Assembly (NCBI GenBank): GCA_902168255.1
Contig: CABHON010000018.1
Coordinates: 1 to 64,000, forward strand
DNA length: 64,000 nucleotides
DNA from: an uncultured Legionella sp.
GTDB lineage: Bacteria; Pseudomonadota; Gammaproteobacteria; Legionellales; Legionellaceae
Direction of reading: 5' to 3'
Shown: positions 1 to 8,755 of the stretch, in pieces
Layout: each line of letters starts with the position of its first letter
Position numbering within the stretch: position 1 is the first letter of the stretch
Notes under the pieces: model-generated
The model's database searches: none
The model's input: only the letters and a program-made list of their open reading frames with translations
What the model was told of the DNA's origin: nothing
Program-made: the position numbers and the translations under genes

Positions 1-53
1 TTGTACCCGCCCGTCCGGAGCAACGGGCGGGTACAAGACCCGCCCCTACGAAA
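1..53. repeat. Palindromic repeat, kind A (copy 1, cut by window edge)
   Basis: Bases 1-14 and 23-36 form a perfect 14-bp inverted repeat (arm TTGTACCCGCCCGT) around an 8-base loop. A further arm at 37-53 (GACCCGCCCCTACGAAA) has no partner inside the window. The copy at 48934-49000 has both outer arms, so this one is probably cut by the window start. It is far more GC-rich than its surroundings and lies upstream of two unknown genes. Confidence 0.7.
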
Positions 54-240
54 GAAATCATCTTAAAATTTAAAAAAACCAACCCGAATTTAATATTTAT
101 TTAAGAGTAAACAGGTACAATGTACCCGCTTAAAAATTAAAAACTTACAATAATAGAACTATTTATTATAATAATATCGAGCGATTGCTCTCAACAGAGT
201 AAAGTTCGAAAGCATTACTTAACTTTAAAAAGGAAATCTT

Positions 241-951
241 ATGTTATTTGTAAAAACCGACACGACAACGGAAGAGCATGTTTTAATTCCCTTAGATGAG
301 TTGAGTGACAATGATTTAACCAATTTAGCTCCTGTTGAACTATATGCAACAGATGTAAATATAAATGAGCCTATTATAAAGGTAGGAGTTGATTACTTAA
401 CTGTTATTGAGTGGTTGGTACAACAATATTTAGAGTCTATAAACTATAAAAATGAGTATTATGATATTTTATCTAATTTAAATCATGACTTAGTTTCACC
501 TGAAATATGGCATCGCATTAAAAATCAAATAGAATTATATGCTTTAATCTTTGGAGGGTCAGAATATACTAAGCCTTTATTAGATATGGTTCCTTTGGAA
601 TTACTTGTACGTGAAACTAGTAAAACGGAAAAAGAAAATAATAGCGTTATTTCTCAAAAAACTTTAGGCGAACATATAAAAAAAATGCCTCCACCGCCTC
701 TCTTGCGCAGGGAAAGGACCATTATTTCAAGTAAAAGTGCAGATTGGGAAACAAAGGAGGATGAAGAATCACTACAAACTTTTACGGATGGTTACCGTGC
801 TCCCTCTACGGAGACCTATCGAGGCAATAAAGCTCTTGTTTTTTCTTTTGGTAGTGGTGAAGACGACAATGAATATGGAAGCAGAATAGAAACCACTCGA
901 GCAGGAGAAAATATTATAGTTGAAACCTGGCGTGGTTTGGCGAGACAGTAA
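241..951 (+). CDS. Protein of unknown function (236 aa)
   Basis: The product is not recognised. The ATG follows an AAAGGAAAT ribosome-binding sequence. The protein has no signal peptide and no clear membrane segment. The N-terminal half, about residues 1-130, is acidic and looks folded. The remainder is low-complexity, with a PPPPLLRRER stretch near residue 152 and polar, charged sequence after it. It is followed after 37 bases by a second unknown gene on the same strand, so the two may be co-transcribed. In a Dot/Icm-bearing lineage a cytoplasmic lineage-specific protein of this kind could be a secreted effector, but no secretion motif was identified and that is only an inference. Confidence 0.6.
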   Translation: MLFVKTDTTTEEHVLIPLDELSDNDLTNLAPVELYATDVNINEPIIKVGVDYLTVIEWLVQQYLESINYKNEYYDILSNLNHDLVSPEIWHRIKNQIELYALIFGGSEYTKPLLDMVPLELLVRETSKTEKENNSVISQKTLGEHIKKMPPPPLLRRERTIISSKSADWETKEDEESLQTFTDGYRAPSTETYRGNKALVFSFGSGEDDNEYGSRIETTRAGENIIVETWRGLARQ

Positions 952-988
952 TGAAACCAAAAAATTATAAAGATAATTAAGAGGAAAT

Positions 989-1498
989 ATGAAATTTATA
1001 CTCAGAGTAGAAAATTCTGAAAATAAAAATAAAATAGCATCCAATTTATGTAAGGCACTTCGCAATTTGGACAAGTTGAGCAAAGTGACTCGAGAAGCTA
1101 AACATTATAATGAAATATATCATTTATTATTGAAGGGGAATGTATATTTCAGCAATTTTGCTGAAAAATTTTCTGTAGAAGAGAATGATGGCCATCAAAA
1201 ATTGTATTATGATTCAGAACTTATCGCCATAACACCTAAAGAAGGAACAACGATTATTCTGAAACCGGAATTATGGTGTTTTAAAGAAGCGCCACCCAAG
1301 CAATCTCAGGAATCTAAAAAAATGAAAAGAAGGAATCCTGAAGAGAGAAAGCTAGCGGTACAAAAGAGAGAGTACAACAGTGGATATGCTACTTATCCTT
1401 TTACGCACTTTATAAGACCTGCGCAAAAACCTGCGCATATACCCTCGCCTTCACAACCGAACACAAATGGGCAAGGTTGGACAAATAATGGAATTTGA
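989..1498 (+). CDS. Protein of unknown function (169 aa)
   Basis: The product is not recognised. The ATG is preceded by AAGAGGAAAT, a good ribosome-binding site. The N-terminal 110 residues look like a small mixed alpha/beta domain. From about residue 110 the chain turns strongly basic (KKMKRRNPEERK) and then proline-rich (PAHIPSPSQPNTNG), which suggests a disordered tail. It lies 37 bases after the previous unknown gene and is probably in the same transcript. It converges on the biotin carboxylase gene, with only 27 bases between the two stops. No function is proposed. Confidence 0.6.
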   Translation: MKFILRVENSENKNKIASNLCKALRNLDKLSKVTREAKHYNEIYHLLLKGNVYFSNFAEKFSVEENDGHQKLYYDSELIAITPKEGTTIILKPELWCFKEAPPKQSQESKKMKRRNPEERKLAVQKREYNSGYATYPFTHFIRPAQKPAHIPSPSQPNTNGQGWTNNGI

Positions 1499-1525
1499 CG
1501 AGCAGATATTTTTTTGTTTTGCTTA

Positions 1526-3508
1526 TTACTCACCTGCTTCAATCACCATCAGTTCGTCACCTTCGGCCACCTGGTTACCCACTGGGAAATAAATTTCTTT
1601 GATAATCCCTGCATAAGGTGCTGACAAGGTATGCTCCATTTTCATGGCTTCTAAGACAACCAGGTGTTGACCTGCTTTGACAGTATCACCTACTTTTACA
1701 TGCAATGCGACAACAACGCCTGGCATAGGTGCATTTAATTGTTGCTGACCATGATCTTCTTTTTCAAATGCGGCCTCTGGGACATAGTTTACAAAGGTAA
1801 ATATGCCGTGTTTAGTTAAAAGATGCAGTTGATGCGATTGTTTAAAAATACCTGCCTCATAATGCGCATTATTAATTTTCGCTCGAATATAATCTGGGCC
1901 TCGTTGATAATGTGAAACTGTATCTGTTTTAGCAGCATAACATGCTTCAATATGGGTAGGATGATATTCCAGTTGTGTAGAATACACTCTATTATTTGTG
2001 ACGAACGTAAACTTTTGTTTTCTGGGTAAATTCATTTGCCAACTATCTGTTCGATCCCAGGGATCAAGTGAGAGTGTTGGTTCAGCTGCTTTATAAAGGG
2101 CGGCTAAGGTTAAATAAACTGCAAAATGCGCTGATTCATCAACATCAGCTGCCATAGTCGTCAAGGAGTTTTGATGTTTCTCTATAAAACGCGTTGATAA
2201 ACGCCCCTCTTTAAAGTCAACCAATTGAACGATTTGTTTAAGAAACGCAATATTATTTTTGACACCAATAACATAGTATTGTTCTAATGCTTGTTGTAAA
2301 CGTCGAATAGCAGATTCTCGGGTTTCTCCAAAAACGATTAATTTTGCCATCATGGGATCATAATAGGGTGTGATGGTGTCATTTTGAACGACACCCGTAT
2401 CCACACGAACGTAATCATTTTCGAGAGGAGGCTGAAGATAAATCAATTTTCCAATAGATGGTAAAAACTGGTTTTCCGTATCTTCAGCATAAATTCGTAC
2501 TTCAATTGCATGTCCATGAATTTTTAATTCTTCTTGTTTTAAAGGAAGTGGTTCTTTGCAAGCTACCCTTAATTGCCATTCAACCAAATCTTGTTTGGTA
2601 ATCATTTCAGTAACAGGGTGTTCAACTTGTAAACGTGTATTCATTTCCATGAAATAAAATTTTCCATCTTGATCCAGGAGAAATTCAATGGTACCAGCGC
2701 CAACATAACCAATACTTTTTGCTGCTTGAACGGCAGCTTTTCCCATTGCCTCACGTAATGATTCTTTAAAATGAGGGGCAGGTGCTTCTTCAATAATTTT
2801 TTGATGACGACGTTGAATCGAACAATCTCGCTCAAAAAGATAAACGGCATTGTCGTGATGATCGCAAAATATTTGAATTTCCACATGCCGGGGTTCAATT
2901 AAATATTTTTCAATTAACATTTCCTCATCACCGAAACTGGCCAAGGCTTCCCTTTTTGCACCGGCCAATGCATCGAGGAATTCTTGTTCGGCAAAAACAG
3001 CGCGCATTCCTTTACCACCACCACCAGCGGTTGCTTTAATTAATACAGGAAAACCAATGCGACGCGCTTCAGAAAGCAATACATCAGGATGTTGATCTTT
3101 TCCATGATAACCCGGTGTTACAGGGACGTTTGAATTTTCAACAATGTGCTTAGCCGCACTTTTTGAACCCATGGCTTCGATGGCAGAGGGAGGAGGTCCA
3201 ATAAATATGATGCCTGCTGCTTCACAGGTTTTAGCAAATTCAGCATTTTCAGATAAAAAACCATAACCAGGATGAATGGCTTGAGCACCCGTTTGAATGG
3301 CTATGTTAAGAATTTTATCACCATTGAGGTAACTTTCTGAACTGGGGGCTGCACCAATATAATAAGCTTCATCGGCCATTTGAACTGCTTGTGAATGTTG
3401 GTCAGCGTCTGAATACACAATAATTGAAGTAATACCCAATTTTCGTGCTGTTTTGATAATACGGCAAGCAATTTCGCCTCGATTTGCGATTAAAATTTTT
3501 TCAAACAT
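1526..3508 (-). CDS. Biotin-dependent acyl-CoA carboxylase alpha subunit (methylcrotonyl-CoA carboxylase type)
   Basis: The protein carries a biotin carboxylase domain (residues 1 to about 445) with the N-terminal motif IANRGEIACRI and the ATP-grasp glycine loop GGGGKGMR near residue 165. A linker follows, then a C-terminal biotin carrier domain with EAMKMEH; its lysine, 37 residues from the end, would carry biotin. The 660-aa length fits alpha subunits of methylcrotonyl-, propionyl- or geranyl-CoA carboxylases, which are larger than AccC (about 450 aa). The EAMKMEH form favours the methylcrotonyl type. The ATG at 3508 was chosen over an upstream TTG because AAAGG sits just ahead of it. No carboxyltransferase beta subunit is adjacent, so the acyl-CoA substrate cannot be fixed from context. 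Confidence 0.9.
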   Translation of the reverse strand: MFEKILIANRGEIACRIIKTARKLGITSIIVYSDADQHSQAVQMADEAYYIGAAPSSESYLNGDKILNIAIQTGAQAIHPGYGFLSENAEFAKTCEAAGIIFIGPPPSAIEAMGSKSAAKHIVENSNVPVTPGYHGKDQHPDVLLSEARRIGFPVLIKATAGGGGKGMRAVFAEQEFLDALAGAKREALASFGDEEMLIEKYLIEPRHVEIQIFCDHHDNAVYLFERDCSIQRRHQKIIEEAPAPHFKESLREAMGKAAVQAAKSIGYVGAGTIEFLLDQDGKFYFMEMNTRLQVEHPVTEMITKQDLVEWQLRVACKEPLPLKQEELKIHGHAIEVRIYAEDTENQFLPSIGKLIYLQPPLENDYVRVDTGVVQNDTITPYYDPMMAKLIVFGETRESAIRRLQQALEQYYVIGVKNNIAFLKQIVQLVDFKEGRLSTRFIEKHQNSLTTMAADVDESAHFAVYLTLAALYKAAEPTLSLDPWDRTDSWQMNLPRKQKFTFVTNNRVYSTQLEYHPTHIEACYAAKTDTVSHYQRGPDYIRAKINNAHYEAGIFKQSHQLHLLTKHGIFTFVNYVPEAAFEKEDHGQQQLNAPMPGVVVALHVKVGDTVKAGQHLVVLEAMKMEHTLSAPYAGIIKEIYFPVGNQVAEGDELMVIEAGE

Positions 3509-3536
3509 TCTCAAACCTTTCTTAACTTAATATTAG

Positions 3537-3591
3537 TTACTCACAGCAATAAAGCTTTCAGCAAAGTGGAAAGCTTTATTGCTGTGAGTAA
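3537..3591. promoter_or_regulatory. 23-bp perfect inverted repeat between divergent genes
   Basis: Arms at 3537-3559 and 3569-3591 are exact reverse complements over 23 bp with a 9-base loop. The element sits between the divergent carboxylase gene (start 3508) and manC (start 3668), in both upstream regions. Its position does not fit a terminator. It could be an operator, a cruciform or a structured 5' leader of the carboxylase transcript; the sequence alone does not decide. Confidence 0.6.
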
Positions 3592-3667
3592 AAAATTGTA
3601 TCAAATAAATGTACTGTTTCCTAACTTAATGCTAAAATTTAACAATATTTTTTATGCGTGAGGCTGT

Positions 3668-5122
3668 ATGAGTAAGCAACCATTAATTCCAGTGATCTTA
3701 TCAGGTGGTGCAGGAACCCGTTTGTGGCCTGTATCGAGAGAAGCTAACCCAAAGCCGTTTATTCAATTACCAGATGGTGAAAGTTTACTGCATAAGACAT
3801 TTTTACGTGTCATTGATATCCCTCAAATTGCGGAAATAATGACAGTTACCAATCGCGAATATTATTTTCGCACGAAAGATGAATACAGTCATATTACCCA
3901 TCCAAATGTTGAACAAATTAAATTATCGTACATATTGGAGCCGGAAGGCCGAAATACGGCTCCTGCTATAGGAATTGCTGCTTTATCGTTGAAAGAACGT
4001 TATGGAAATGATGCTGTAATGCTTGTTATGCCGGCGGATCATTTAGTGAGTGATCAGGATGCATTTTTAAAAGCATTAGACACAGCTATTACCGCAGCAT
4101 CAGAAGGAAAAATGGTGACATTTGGCATTCGTCCCCAAGCACCTGATACGGGATATGGTTATATTGAAACAGATGGTACGGCATTAAATGTGGCTACAAA
4201 CGTTATTCGGTTTGTGGAAAAGCCAGATTTTGAAACGGCTAAAAAATATGTTGAAGGTGGACATCATGTATGGAATTCAGGAATGTTCTGTTTTACGGTA
4301 GGAACGTTTCTAGAGCAACTATTTCATTGTGAACCAGAGCTTTCTAAACAAGTCTCCAATTGTTGGGAAATATCCCAAGCCAACAATAAAAGCATACCTT
4401 TTGCAGTAGAACTTGATAAAACTACTTTCGCCACAGTTCCTGCTATTTCTGTGGATTATGCCGTGATGGAAAAAGCTGCTATGTTAAGTGTGGTTCCTTG
4501 TGATATTGGATGGAGCGATGTCGGATCGTGGGATGCTATTAGTTCATTGGTGAATAAGGATGAAGCAGGTAACCGTATTAGTGGGCCTGCCATGTTGCAC
4601 GATGTGAATAATACGTATGTTCAATCAGAAGGTCGTTTAGTGGCGGCATTAGGTGTCAATGATTTAATGATTATTGATACCGATGATGCAGTCTTAGTGG
4701 CACATCGTGATCGTGTGCAAGATGTACGGCAGATTGTGAAACAGTTAAAAGACGAGGGACATGAATCACATAAATATCATCGTACTGTACATCGGCCTTG
4801 GGGAACCTTTACTGTTTTAGAAGAGGGCAGTAATTTTAAAATTAAGCGTATAGTGGTAAAACCTGGCCAACAACTTTCACTGCAAATGCATCATCATCGC
4901 AGTGAACATTGGGTGGTGGTAAGAGGCATGGCTAAAATTGTGAATGGCGATAAAACGCTGATGGTGAATACCAATGAATCAACCTATATCCCTGCGGGTC
5001 ATCAGCACCGCTTAGAAAATCCTGGTGTAATTGATTTAGTACTTATTGAAGTGCAAAGCGGTGATTATTTAGGCGAAGATGATATTGTGCGATTGGAAGA
5101 TAGATACGGCCGGTCATCTTAA
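3668..5122 (+). CDS. manC: Mannose-1-phosphate guanylyltransferase / mannose-6-phosphate isomerase
   Basis: This is a bifunctional enzyme of the AlgA/ManC/CpsB type that makes GDP-mannose for surface polysaccharides. The N-terminal nucleotidyltransferase domain (about residues 1-290) opens with PVILSGGAGTRLWPVSRE, the GTP-binding signature, and has FVEKPD near residue 182. The C-terminal cupin domain (about 370-484) carries RPWGTF, QMHHHRSEHW and the terminal sugar-isomerase motifs, consistent with the metal-dependent isomerase. The length of 484 aa is normal for the fusion. GAGG lies five bases before the ATG. No GDP-mannose dehydrogenase or dehydratase lies next to it; the exopolysaccharide locus at 27-39 kb is a possible consumer. 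Confidence 0.95.
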   Translation: MSKQPLIPVILSGGAGTRLWPVSREANPKPFIQLPDGESLLHKTFLRVIDIPQIAEIMTVTNREYYFRTKDEYSHITHPNVEQIKLSYILEPEGRNTAPAIGIAALSLKERYGNDAVMLVMPADHLVSDQDAFLKALDTAITAASEGKMVTFGIRPQAPDTGYGYIETDGTALNVATNVIRFVEKPDFETAKKYVEGGHHVWNSGMFCFTVGTFLEQLFHCEPELSKQVSNCWEISQANNKSIPFAVELDKTTFATVPAISVDYAVMEKAAMLSVVPCDIGWSDVGSWDAISSLVNKDEAGNRISGPAMLHDVNNTYVQSEGRLVAALGVNDLMIIDTDDAVLVAHRDRVQDVRQIVKQLKDEGHESHKYHRTVHRPWGTFTVLEEGSNFKIKRIVVKPGQQLSLQMHHHRSEHWVVVRGMAKIVNGDKTLMVNTNESTYIPAGHQHRLENPGVIDLVLIEVQSGDYLGEDDIVRLEDRYGRSS

Positions 5123-5135
5123 AATGTAGTTGGTT

Positions 5136-5180
5136 TTCCCGCATATTCGCGGGAAGGCGCCCATGAGTCTTTTAGGCGCC
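5136..5180 (+). terminator. Hairpin region after manC
   Basis: A 7-bp perfect stem (TTCCCGC/GCGGGAA, 5136-5155, 6-base loop) is followed at once by a second inverted pair, GGCGCC at 5156-5161 and 5175-5180. It lies 13 bases after the manC stop and downstream of the convergent transporter gene. There is no long T tract, so terminator function is likely but not certain. Confidence 0.45.
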
Positions 5181-5232
5181 ACTTCTAAACGTTTTTGGTT
5201 TTCGTTGCAAATAATATTTAAGTAATTAAAGG

Positions 5233-6153
5233 TTATTTTATATTACTTTTTTTTTGGACAAATAGGACACCCAATAAAATCATTACCATGCCAAATAAAT
5301 CATATAAATGAAAGGGAAGGTGAAGAAAAGTTATATCCCATACCACGGAAAAAACTGGAACAATATATAAAACACTCACAGCACGAACAGCGCCCCATTC
5401 CGCAATTAAATAAGAATACATAAGAAAAGCTAATGCAGTAGAAAAAATACCTAAATAAAGCAAAGCCAATATTGCTTCTATCGGAACATCACTCATTGAA
5501 TCAATGTGTGGCCAAGTATTCGTTAAAAGCGCCACAATAACGGTAAAAATAAGACTGCCAATATGTTGATGCCAAACGCTTGCTTTAAAGGCCACTTGAG
5601 TTTTAGCAAGTATTTTTTGATAAAAAATTGCCCCGGTAGCATAAGAAATTGCCATCGCACATATAGCTAAAGCCCCTATGATAATAAGATCATCCGAAAC
5701 ATCAGGATTATCAGAAAGCATAGGACCAAAAATAGTAATAATACCCAGAAAACCTAAAAAAAGCCCCGTGGTTTTTCGGAGGGTAAAAGTGCCTTGTTCT
5801 CGTAAAATTAATCCATTAATCAGAAGTACCCATAAAGGAACAGTAGCATTTAGAATGCTTGCTAAACCAGGTGTAATATATTGCTCACCCCAAAAAAGAA
5901 ATAGAAAAGGTAGGGCTTGACCAATGATACCTTGAAACCAAAGCAACAATCTTGTTTTTGAGGGTAGGTTAAGTGGTGTTTTAGTGCAAACAAACCATAA
6001 TGAAAGCGTAATAAATGCTATAGCAATACGTAGGAGAGTACTAAATACAGGATGAAAAAAATAAATGCTAATTCGAATGGATAAAAAAGATAAGCTCCAG
6101 AATAATGCTAAAGCAATAAAGAGCACATAAGTAACAAATAAAGGTTTTTTCAT
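5233..6153 (-). CDS. EamA/DMT-superfamily transporter
   Basis: The 306-aa protein is hydrophobic throughout, with about ten predicted membrane segments arranged as two repeats of five. This is the usual layout and length of EamA (DUF6) drug/metabolite exporters. The first repeat contains the family-typical stretch FWGEQYITPGLASILNAT and the second ends in a leucine-rich helix with a lysine-rich C-terminus (FVQKKSNIK). Substrate cannot be predicted; family members export amino acids, nucleosides or other metabolites. It appears monocistronic, converging on manC and lying about 120 bases from the murU stop. Confidence 0.85.
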   Translation of the reverse strand: MKKPLFVTYVLFIALALFWSLSFLSIRISIYFFHPVFSTLLRIAIAFITLSLWFVCTKTPLNLPSKTRLLLWFQGIIGQALPFLFLFWGEQYITPGLASILNATVPLWVLLINGLILREQGTFTLRKTTGLFLGFLGIITIFGPMLSDNPDVSDDLIIIGALAICAMAISYATGAIFYQKILAKTQVAFKASVWHQHIGSLIFTVIVALLTNTWPHIDSMSDVPIEAILALLYLGIFSTALAFLMYSYLIAEWGAVRAVSVLYIVPVFSVVWDITFLHLPFHLYDLFGMVMILLGVLFVQKKSNIK

Positions 6154-6273
6154 AACAATTTAGATAGTATCGTATCCAAGGGAGAGCTTATTTTAACAGA
6201 AAGTACTATTTCAGTCTTTTAATTACCAATAAATCGGAAAAATATCGTTATCCAGGAAAATACGTGTAGTGTA

Positions 6274-6936
6274 TCACCCCAGCATTTTAAGCTTTTCGAC
6301 TGTTCCCACATCATGCCATTCACCATCAAAAACAGTGGCTGAGATTTTACCTTCATCGGCAAATTGTCGCCATAAAGGGGTTACAGAAAATTTACCAGCC
6401 TTTAAGCCCTCAAAAAATTTTGGATTATATAAAGTAATTCCTGCTACGGTATAAGGACGCGGAGATTCATTGCTTACTAATGCTGTCCCAGGTATTAAGG
6501 AAAAATCACCTTCAGGTCGATTGTTAGTATGAGAAACTAGCAGTAAGTGGGCGAGAATAGAAGGAGGTAATGCCATTGTTGAGAAAACGGCTAAATCAAA
6601 ATCAATTAAAATATCAGCATTAATCGTCATAAATGGTTTATTGCCTAAGAGGGGAAGTGCGTTCAAAATGCCCCCGCCTGTTTCTAAACCAATATCACCT
6701 TCAGAAGAATAGGTAATATTTAAGCCCCATTCTTTTCCATCTTTGAGTAAGTCTTGGATTTTATTGCCCAAATGAGCAAGATTTATAACAATTTCTTTAA
6801 AACCAGCTGCTGCAAGTTTCTCACAATGATGGATAATTAATGGCTTACCTCTTACGGGTACCATGGGTTTTGGTATGCTGTCTGTAAGAGGTCTAAGACG
6901 TTCGCCGCGTCCCGCGGCTAAAAGCATGACTTTCAT
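6274..6936 (-). CDS. murU: N-acetylmuramate-1-phosphate uridylyltransferase
   Basis: This is a nucleotidyltransferase of 220 aa, matching MurU length, with the N-terminal signature MLLAAGRGERLRPLTDSIPKPM and the catalytic-metal region FMTINADILIDFD near residue 105. MurU converts MurNAc-1-phosphate plus UTP to UDP-MurNAc in the cell-wall recycling route that bypasses MurA and de novo UDP-MurNAc synthesis. The assignment rests on the family and on coupling: its ATG overlaps the stop of the amgK-like kinase by four bases, the conserved amgK-murU arrangement. A general glucose-1-phosphate thymidylyltransferase-like role is the alternative if the neighbour is ignored. Confidence 0.88.
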   Translation of the reverse strand: MKVMLLAAGRGERLRPLTDSIPKPMVPVRGKPLIIHHCEKLAAAGFKEIVINLAHLGNKIQDLLKDGKEWGLNITYSSEGDIGLETGGGILNALPLLGNKPFMTINADILIDFDLAVFSTMALPPSILAHLLLVSHTNNRPEGDFSLIPGTALVSNESPRPYTVAGITLYNPKFFEGLKAGKFSVTPLWRQFADEGKISATVFDGEWHDVGTVEKLKMLG

Positions 6937-8015
6937 ACAAACACTGATGCTGTCGTTGTATTGGATAAGGACGCAACAGTAGTACGGGGCGTCATTTCAT
7001 GATGAAATGACGATTTTGGCGAATGAAATTTTGGCAAAATAACGGTATTAATTAACCATTGTAAGGCTTCAAATTCTTCATAACGACTTGTTGCCTCAAG
7101 AAGATAACGCATAACACGTGGAATGTCATTAAGGTATGCTGACTTATTATCACGTAAATGTAAACGTGAAAAAATCCCGATGACCTTGAAATGTCTTTGC
7201 ATTCCCATGAGATCAAAGGCATGGGCAAATTGCGTTTCTGTCATCTGATTATCAATATACCCGGCTTGTTTCGCTTGATTAAAATAACTGTCCATCCAAA
7301 CGTTTTGTAAATGGTCTGGCCAGGTAAGATAGCAATCTTTTAATAATGAAACCAAATCATAAGTAATTGGCCCAATCATGGCATCTTGAAAATCTAAGAC
7401 ACCCACAGAATTTTGATTAATAAACATTAAATTTCGTGAATGATAATCACGATGAATAAGACGTTGTGACTGGGAGAGTGCAGATTGTATTAAACGTTCA
7501 TATGCTTCATTTAATATTTGTTGTTCAGAACGATTAAGAGATAACTCAAGTAATTGGTTTAAAAACCAATTGTCAAATCGTTCAAGCTCTGTCAGCATAA
7601 AGTCTGCATCGAAAAGCGGAATATCATAATTGGGTACTTCATGACAACCTTGTAAATCGATCAAAGTTTGAATAGCTTGATTGTATAACTGATGAGGATT
7701 TTCTGTTTTGAACGCTTGATAATACGTTGTATCACCAAAATCGTCTAACAGTAAAAAGCCTTGTTCTAGATCGCTGTGAAGAACAGAAGGAGTATTTACT
7801 TTATGCGCTTTTAATGCCTTTGCGATTAACATGAATGATTCGCAATCATTTTCTTTTTCAGGAGGCGCGTCCATAATGATATACGTACCTTCTGGATGAT
7901 AGCATCGAAAATAACGTCGAAAACTCGCATCACCTGCTAGAGGCTGTAAGGATAAAGTTTTTTTAGGAAAAAGACTTGAAAGCCAATTGCTTAAAAGGGT
8001 TTCTCTTGAATACAT
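6933..8015 (-). CDS. amgK: Anomeric MurNAc/GlcNAc kinase (aminoglycoside phosphotransferase fold)
   Basis: The 360-aa protein has an aminoglycoside-phosphotransferase fold. LAGDASFRRYFRC near residue 26 is the nucleotide-binding strand-loop, and RLIHRDYHSRNLMF near residue 190 is the Brenner motif with catalytic aspartate. GVLDFQDAMIGP provides the metal-binding aspartate. AmgK phosphorylates MurNAc or GlcNAc at the anomeric position for MurU. It overlaps murU by four bases and the L,D-transpeptidase gene by one base (8015), so the three form one transcript. The last 30 or so residues are low-complexity (many S, T, P) and include a small DNA palindrome at 6990-7012. They look like an acquired tail rather than part of the kinase fold. 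Confidence 0.88.
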   Translation of the reverse strand: MYSRETLLSNWLSSLFPKKTLSLQPLAGDASFRRYFRCYHPEGTYIIMDAPPEKENDCESFMLIAKALKAHKVNTPSVLHSDLEQGFLLLDDFGDTTYYQAFKTENPHQLYNQAIQTLIDLQGCHEVPNYDIPLFDADFMLTELERFDNWFLNQLLELSLNRSEQQILNEAYERLIQSALSQSQRLIHRDYHSRNLMFINQNSVGVLDFQDAMIGPITYDLVSLLKDCYLTWPDHLQNVWMDSYFNQAKQAGYIDNQMTETQFAHAFDLMGMQRHFKVIGIFSRLHLRDNKSAYLNDIPRVMRYLLEATSRYEEFEALQWLINTVILPKFHSPKSSFHHEMTPRTTVASLSNTTTASVFV

Positions 8016-8755
8016 TATGGTGTCCCCTCACTAATAATAACATGAGTGCCAAGCTGACCGCCGGGTTGAGGTAGGGTAACAAAATGTTGATTAAGCCATT
8101 TAGCATCTTGAGTAAACATTCGTACACAACCATGGCTATCAGGGTAGCCAGGAACAAAATTTGAACCATGCAAAGCGTATCCGCCCCAAAAATGCATGCA
8201 ATAAGGCATTGGAGCACCACCTTTAGTGCCATCTTTATTTTTTAGGGGAAATTGGGATGAAACACAGGTAATACTGCCTTTTCTTTGTACGTAATAAGAA
8301 CCATCTGGCGTTGAGCAACCTTTACGCACATCTGAACAATAAGCCTTTCCTGGTGAAATAGGACCCCACCATACTAAATTTCCCTGAGGATCATAAGCTC
8401 CCCATGCCAACTCTTTTTGGCTCACATAAATTGTCCTTACTCCAGGAGCTGCAATATAACGAGGAAAAGGAGATACATCGTAAATAGTCATGTCTGTCAT
8501 ATCAACAGGCATAGCAATATAAGTTCCAGGATAAGGGTTTATATTCATTCGATTAAGGCGTTGAAGAAGATCTCGTTGTCTCAAATCTGGTGCTATTCTT
8601 TCCCAAGTATCACCTGGTTTGACTCTATAACAGGTAAAGCCAGCGGTGTGGCATAAAGCTGCCCCATAAGATGCTGCCATACTTTGGGGGCTGAAGGCAA
8701 CACTCAAAAACATCATTGTAAGCGTGGTTGCTAATAATTGTATTTTCTTTTGCAT
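8015..8755 (-). CDS. Periplasmic L,D-transpeptidase (YkuD domain)
   Basis: The protein starts with a signal peptide (MQKKIQLLATTLTMMFLSVAFSPQSMAA; cleavage likely after SMA). A LysM-like segment follows, with CYRVKPGDTWERIAPDL near residue 42. The YkuD catalytic domain carries HGSNFVPGYPDSHGCVRM near residue 195, containing the nucleophilic cysteine of the SHGCVR motif. Such enzymes form 3-3 cross-links in peptidoglycan or attach proteins to it. Several extra cysteines occur outside the active site (residues 35, 42, about 136 and 143). It is the first gene of the operon with amgK and murU, so crosslinking and muropeptide recycling are co-expressed. Confidence 0.9.
   Translation of the reverse strand: MQKKIQLLATTLTMMFLSVAFSPQSMAASYGAALCHTAGFTCYRVKPGDTWERIAPDLRQRDLLQRLNRMNINPYPGTYIAMPVDMTDMTIYDVSPFPRYIAAPGVRTIYVSQKELAWGAYDPQGNLVWWGPISPGKAYCSDVRKGCSTPDGSYYVQRKGSITCVSSQFPLKNKDGTKGGAPMPYCMHFWGGYALHGSNFVPGYPDSHGCVRMFTQDAKWLNQHFVTLPQPGGQLGTHVIISEGTP

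Noticed and set aside
1-60. Possible CRISPR array or start of one
   Set aside because: Only one hairpin unit with no regularly spaced repeats; it matches a dispersed palindromic element instead.
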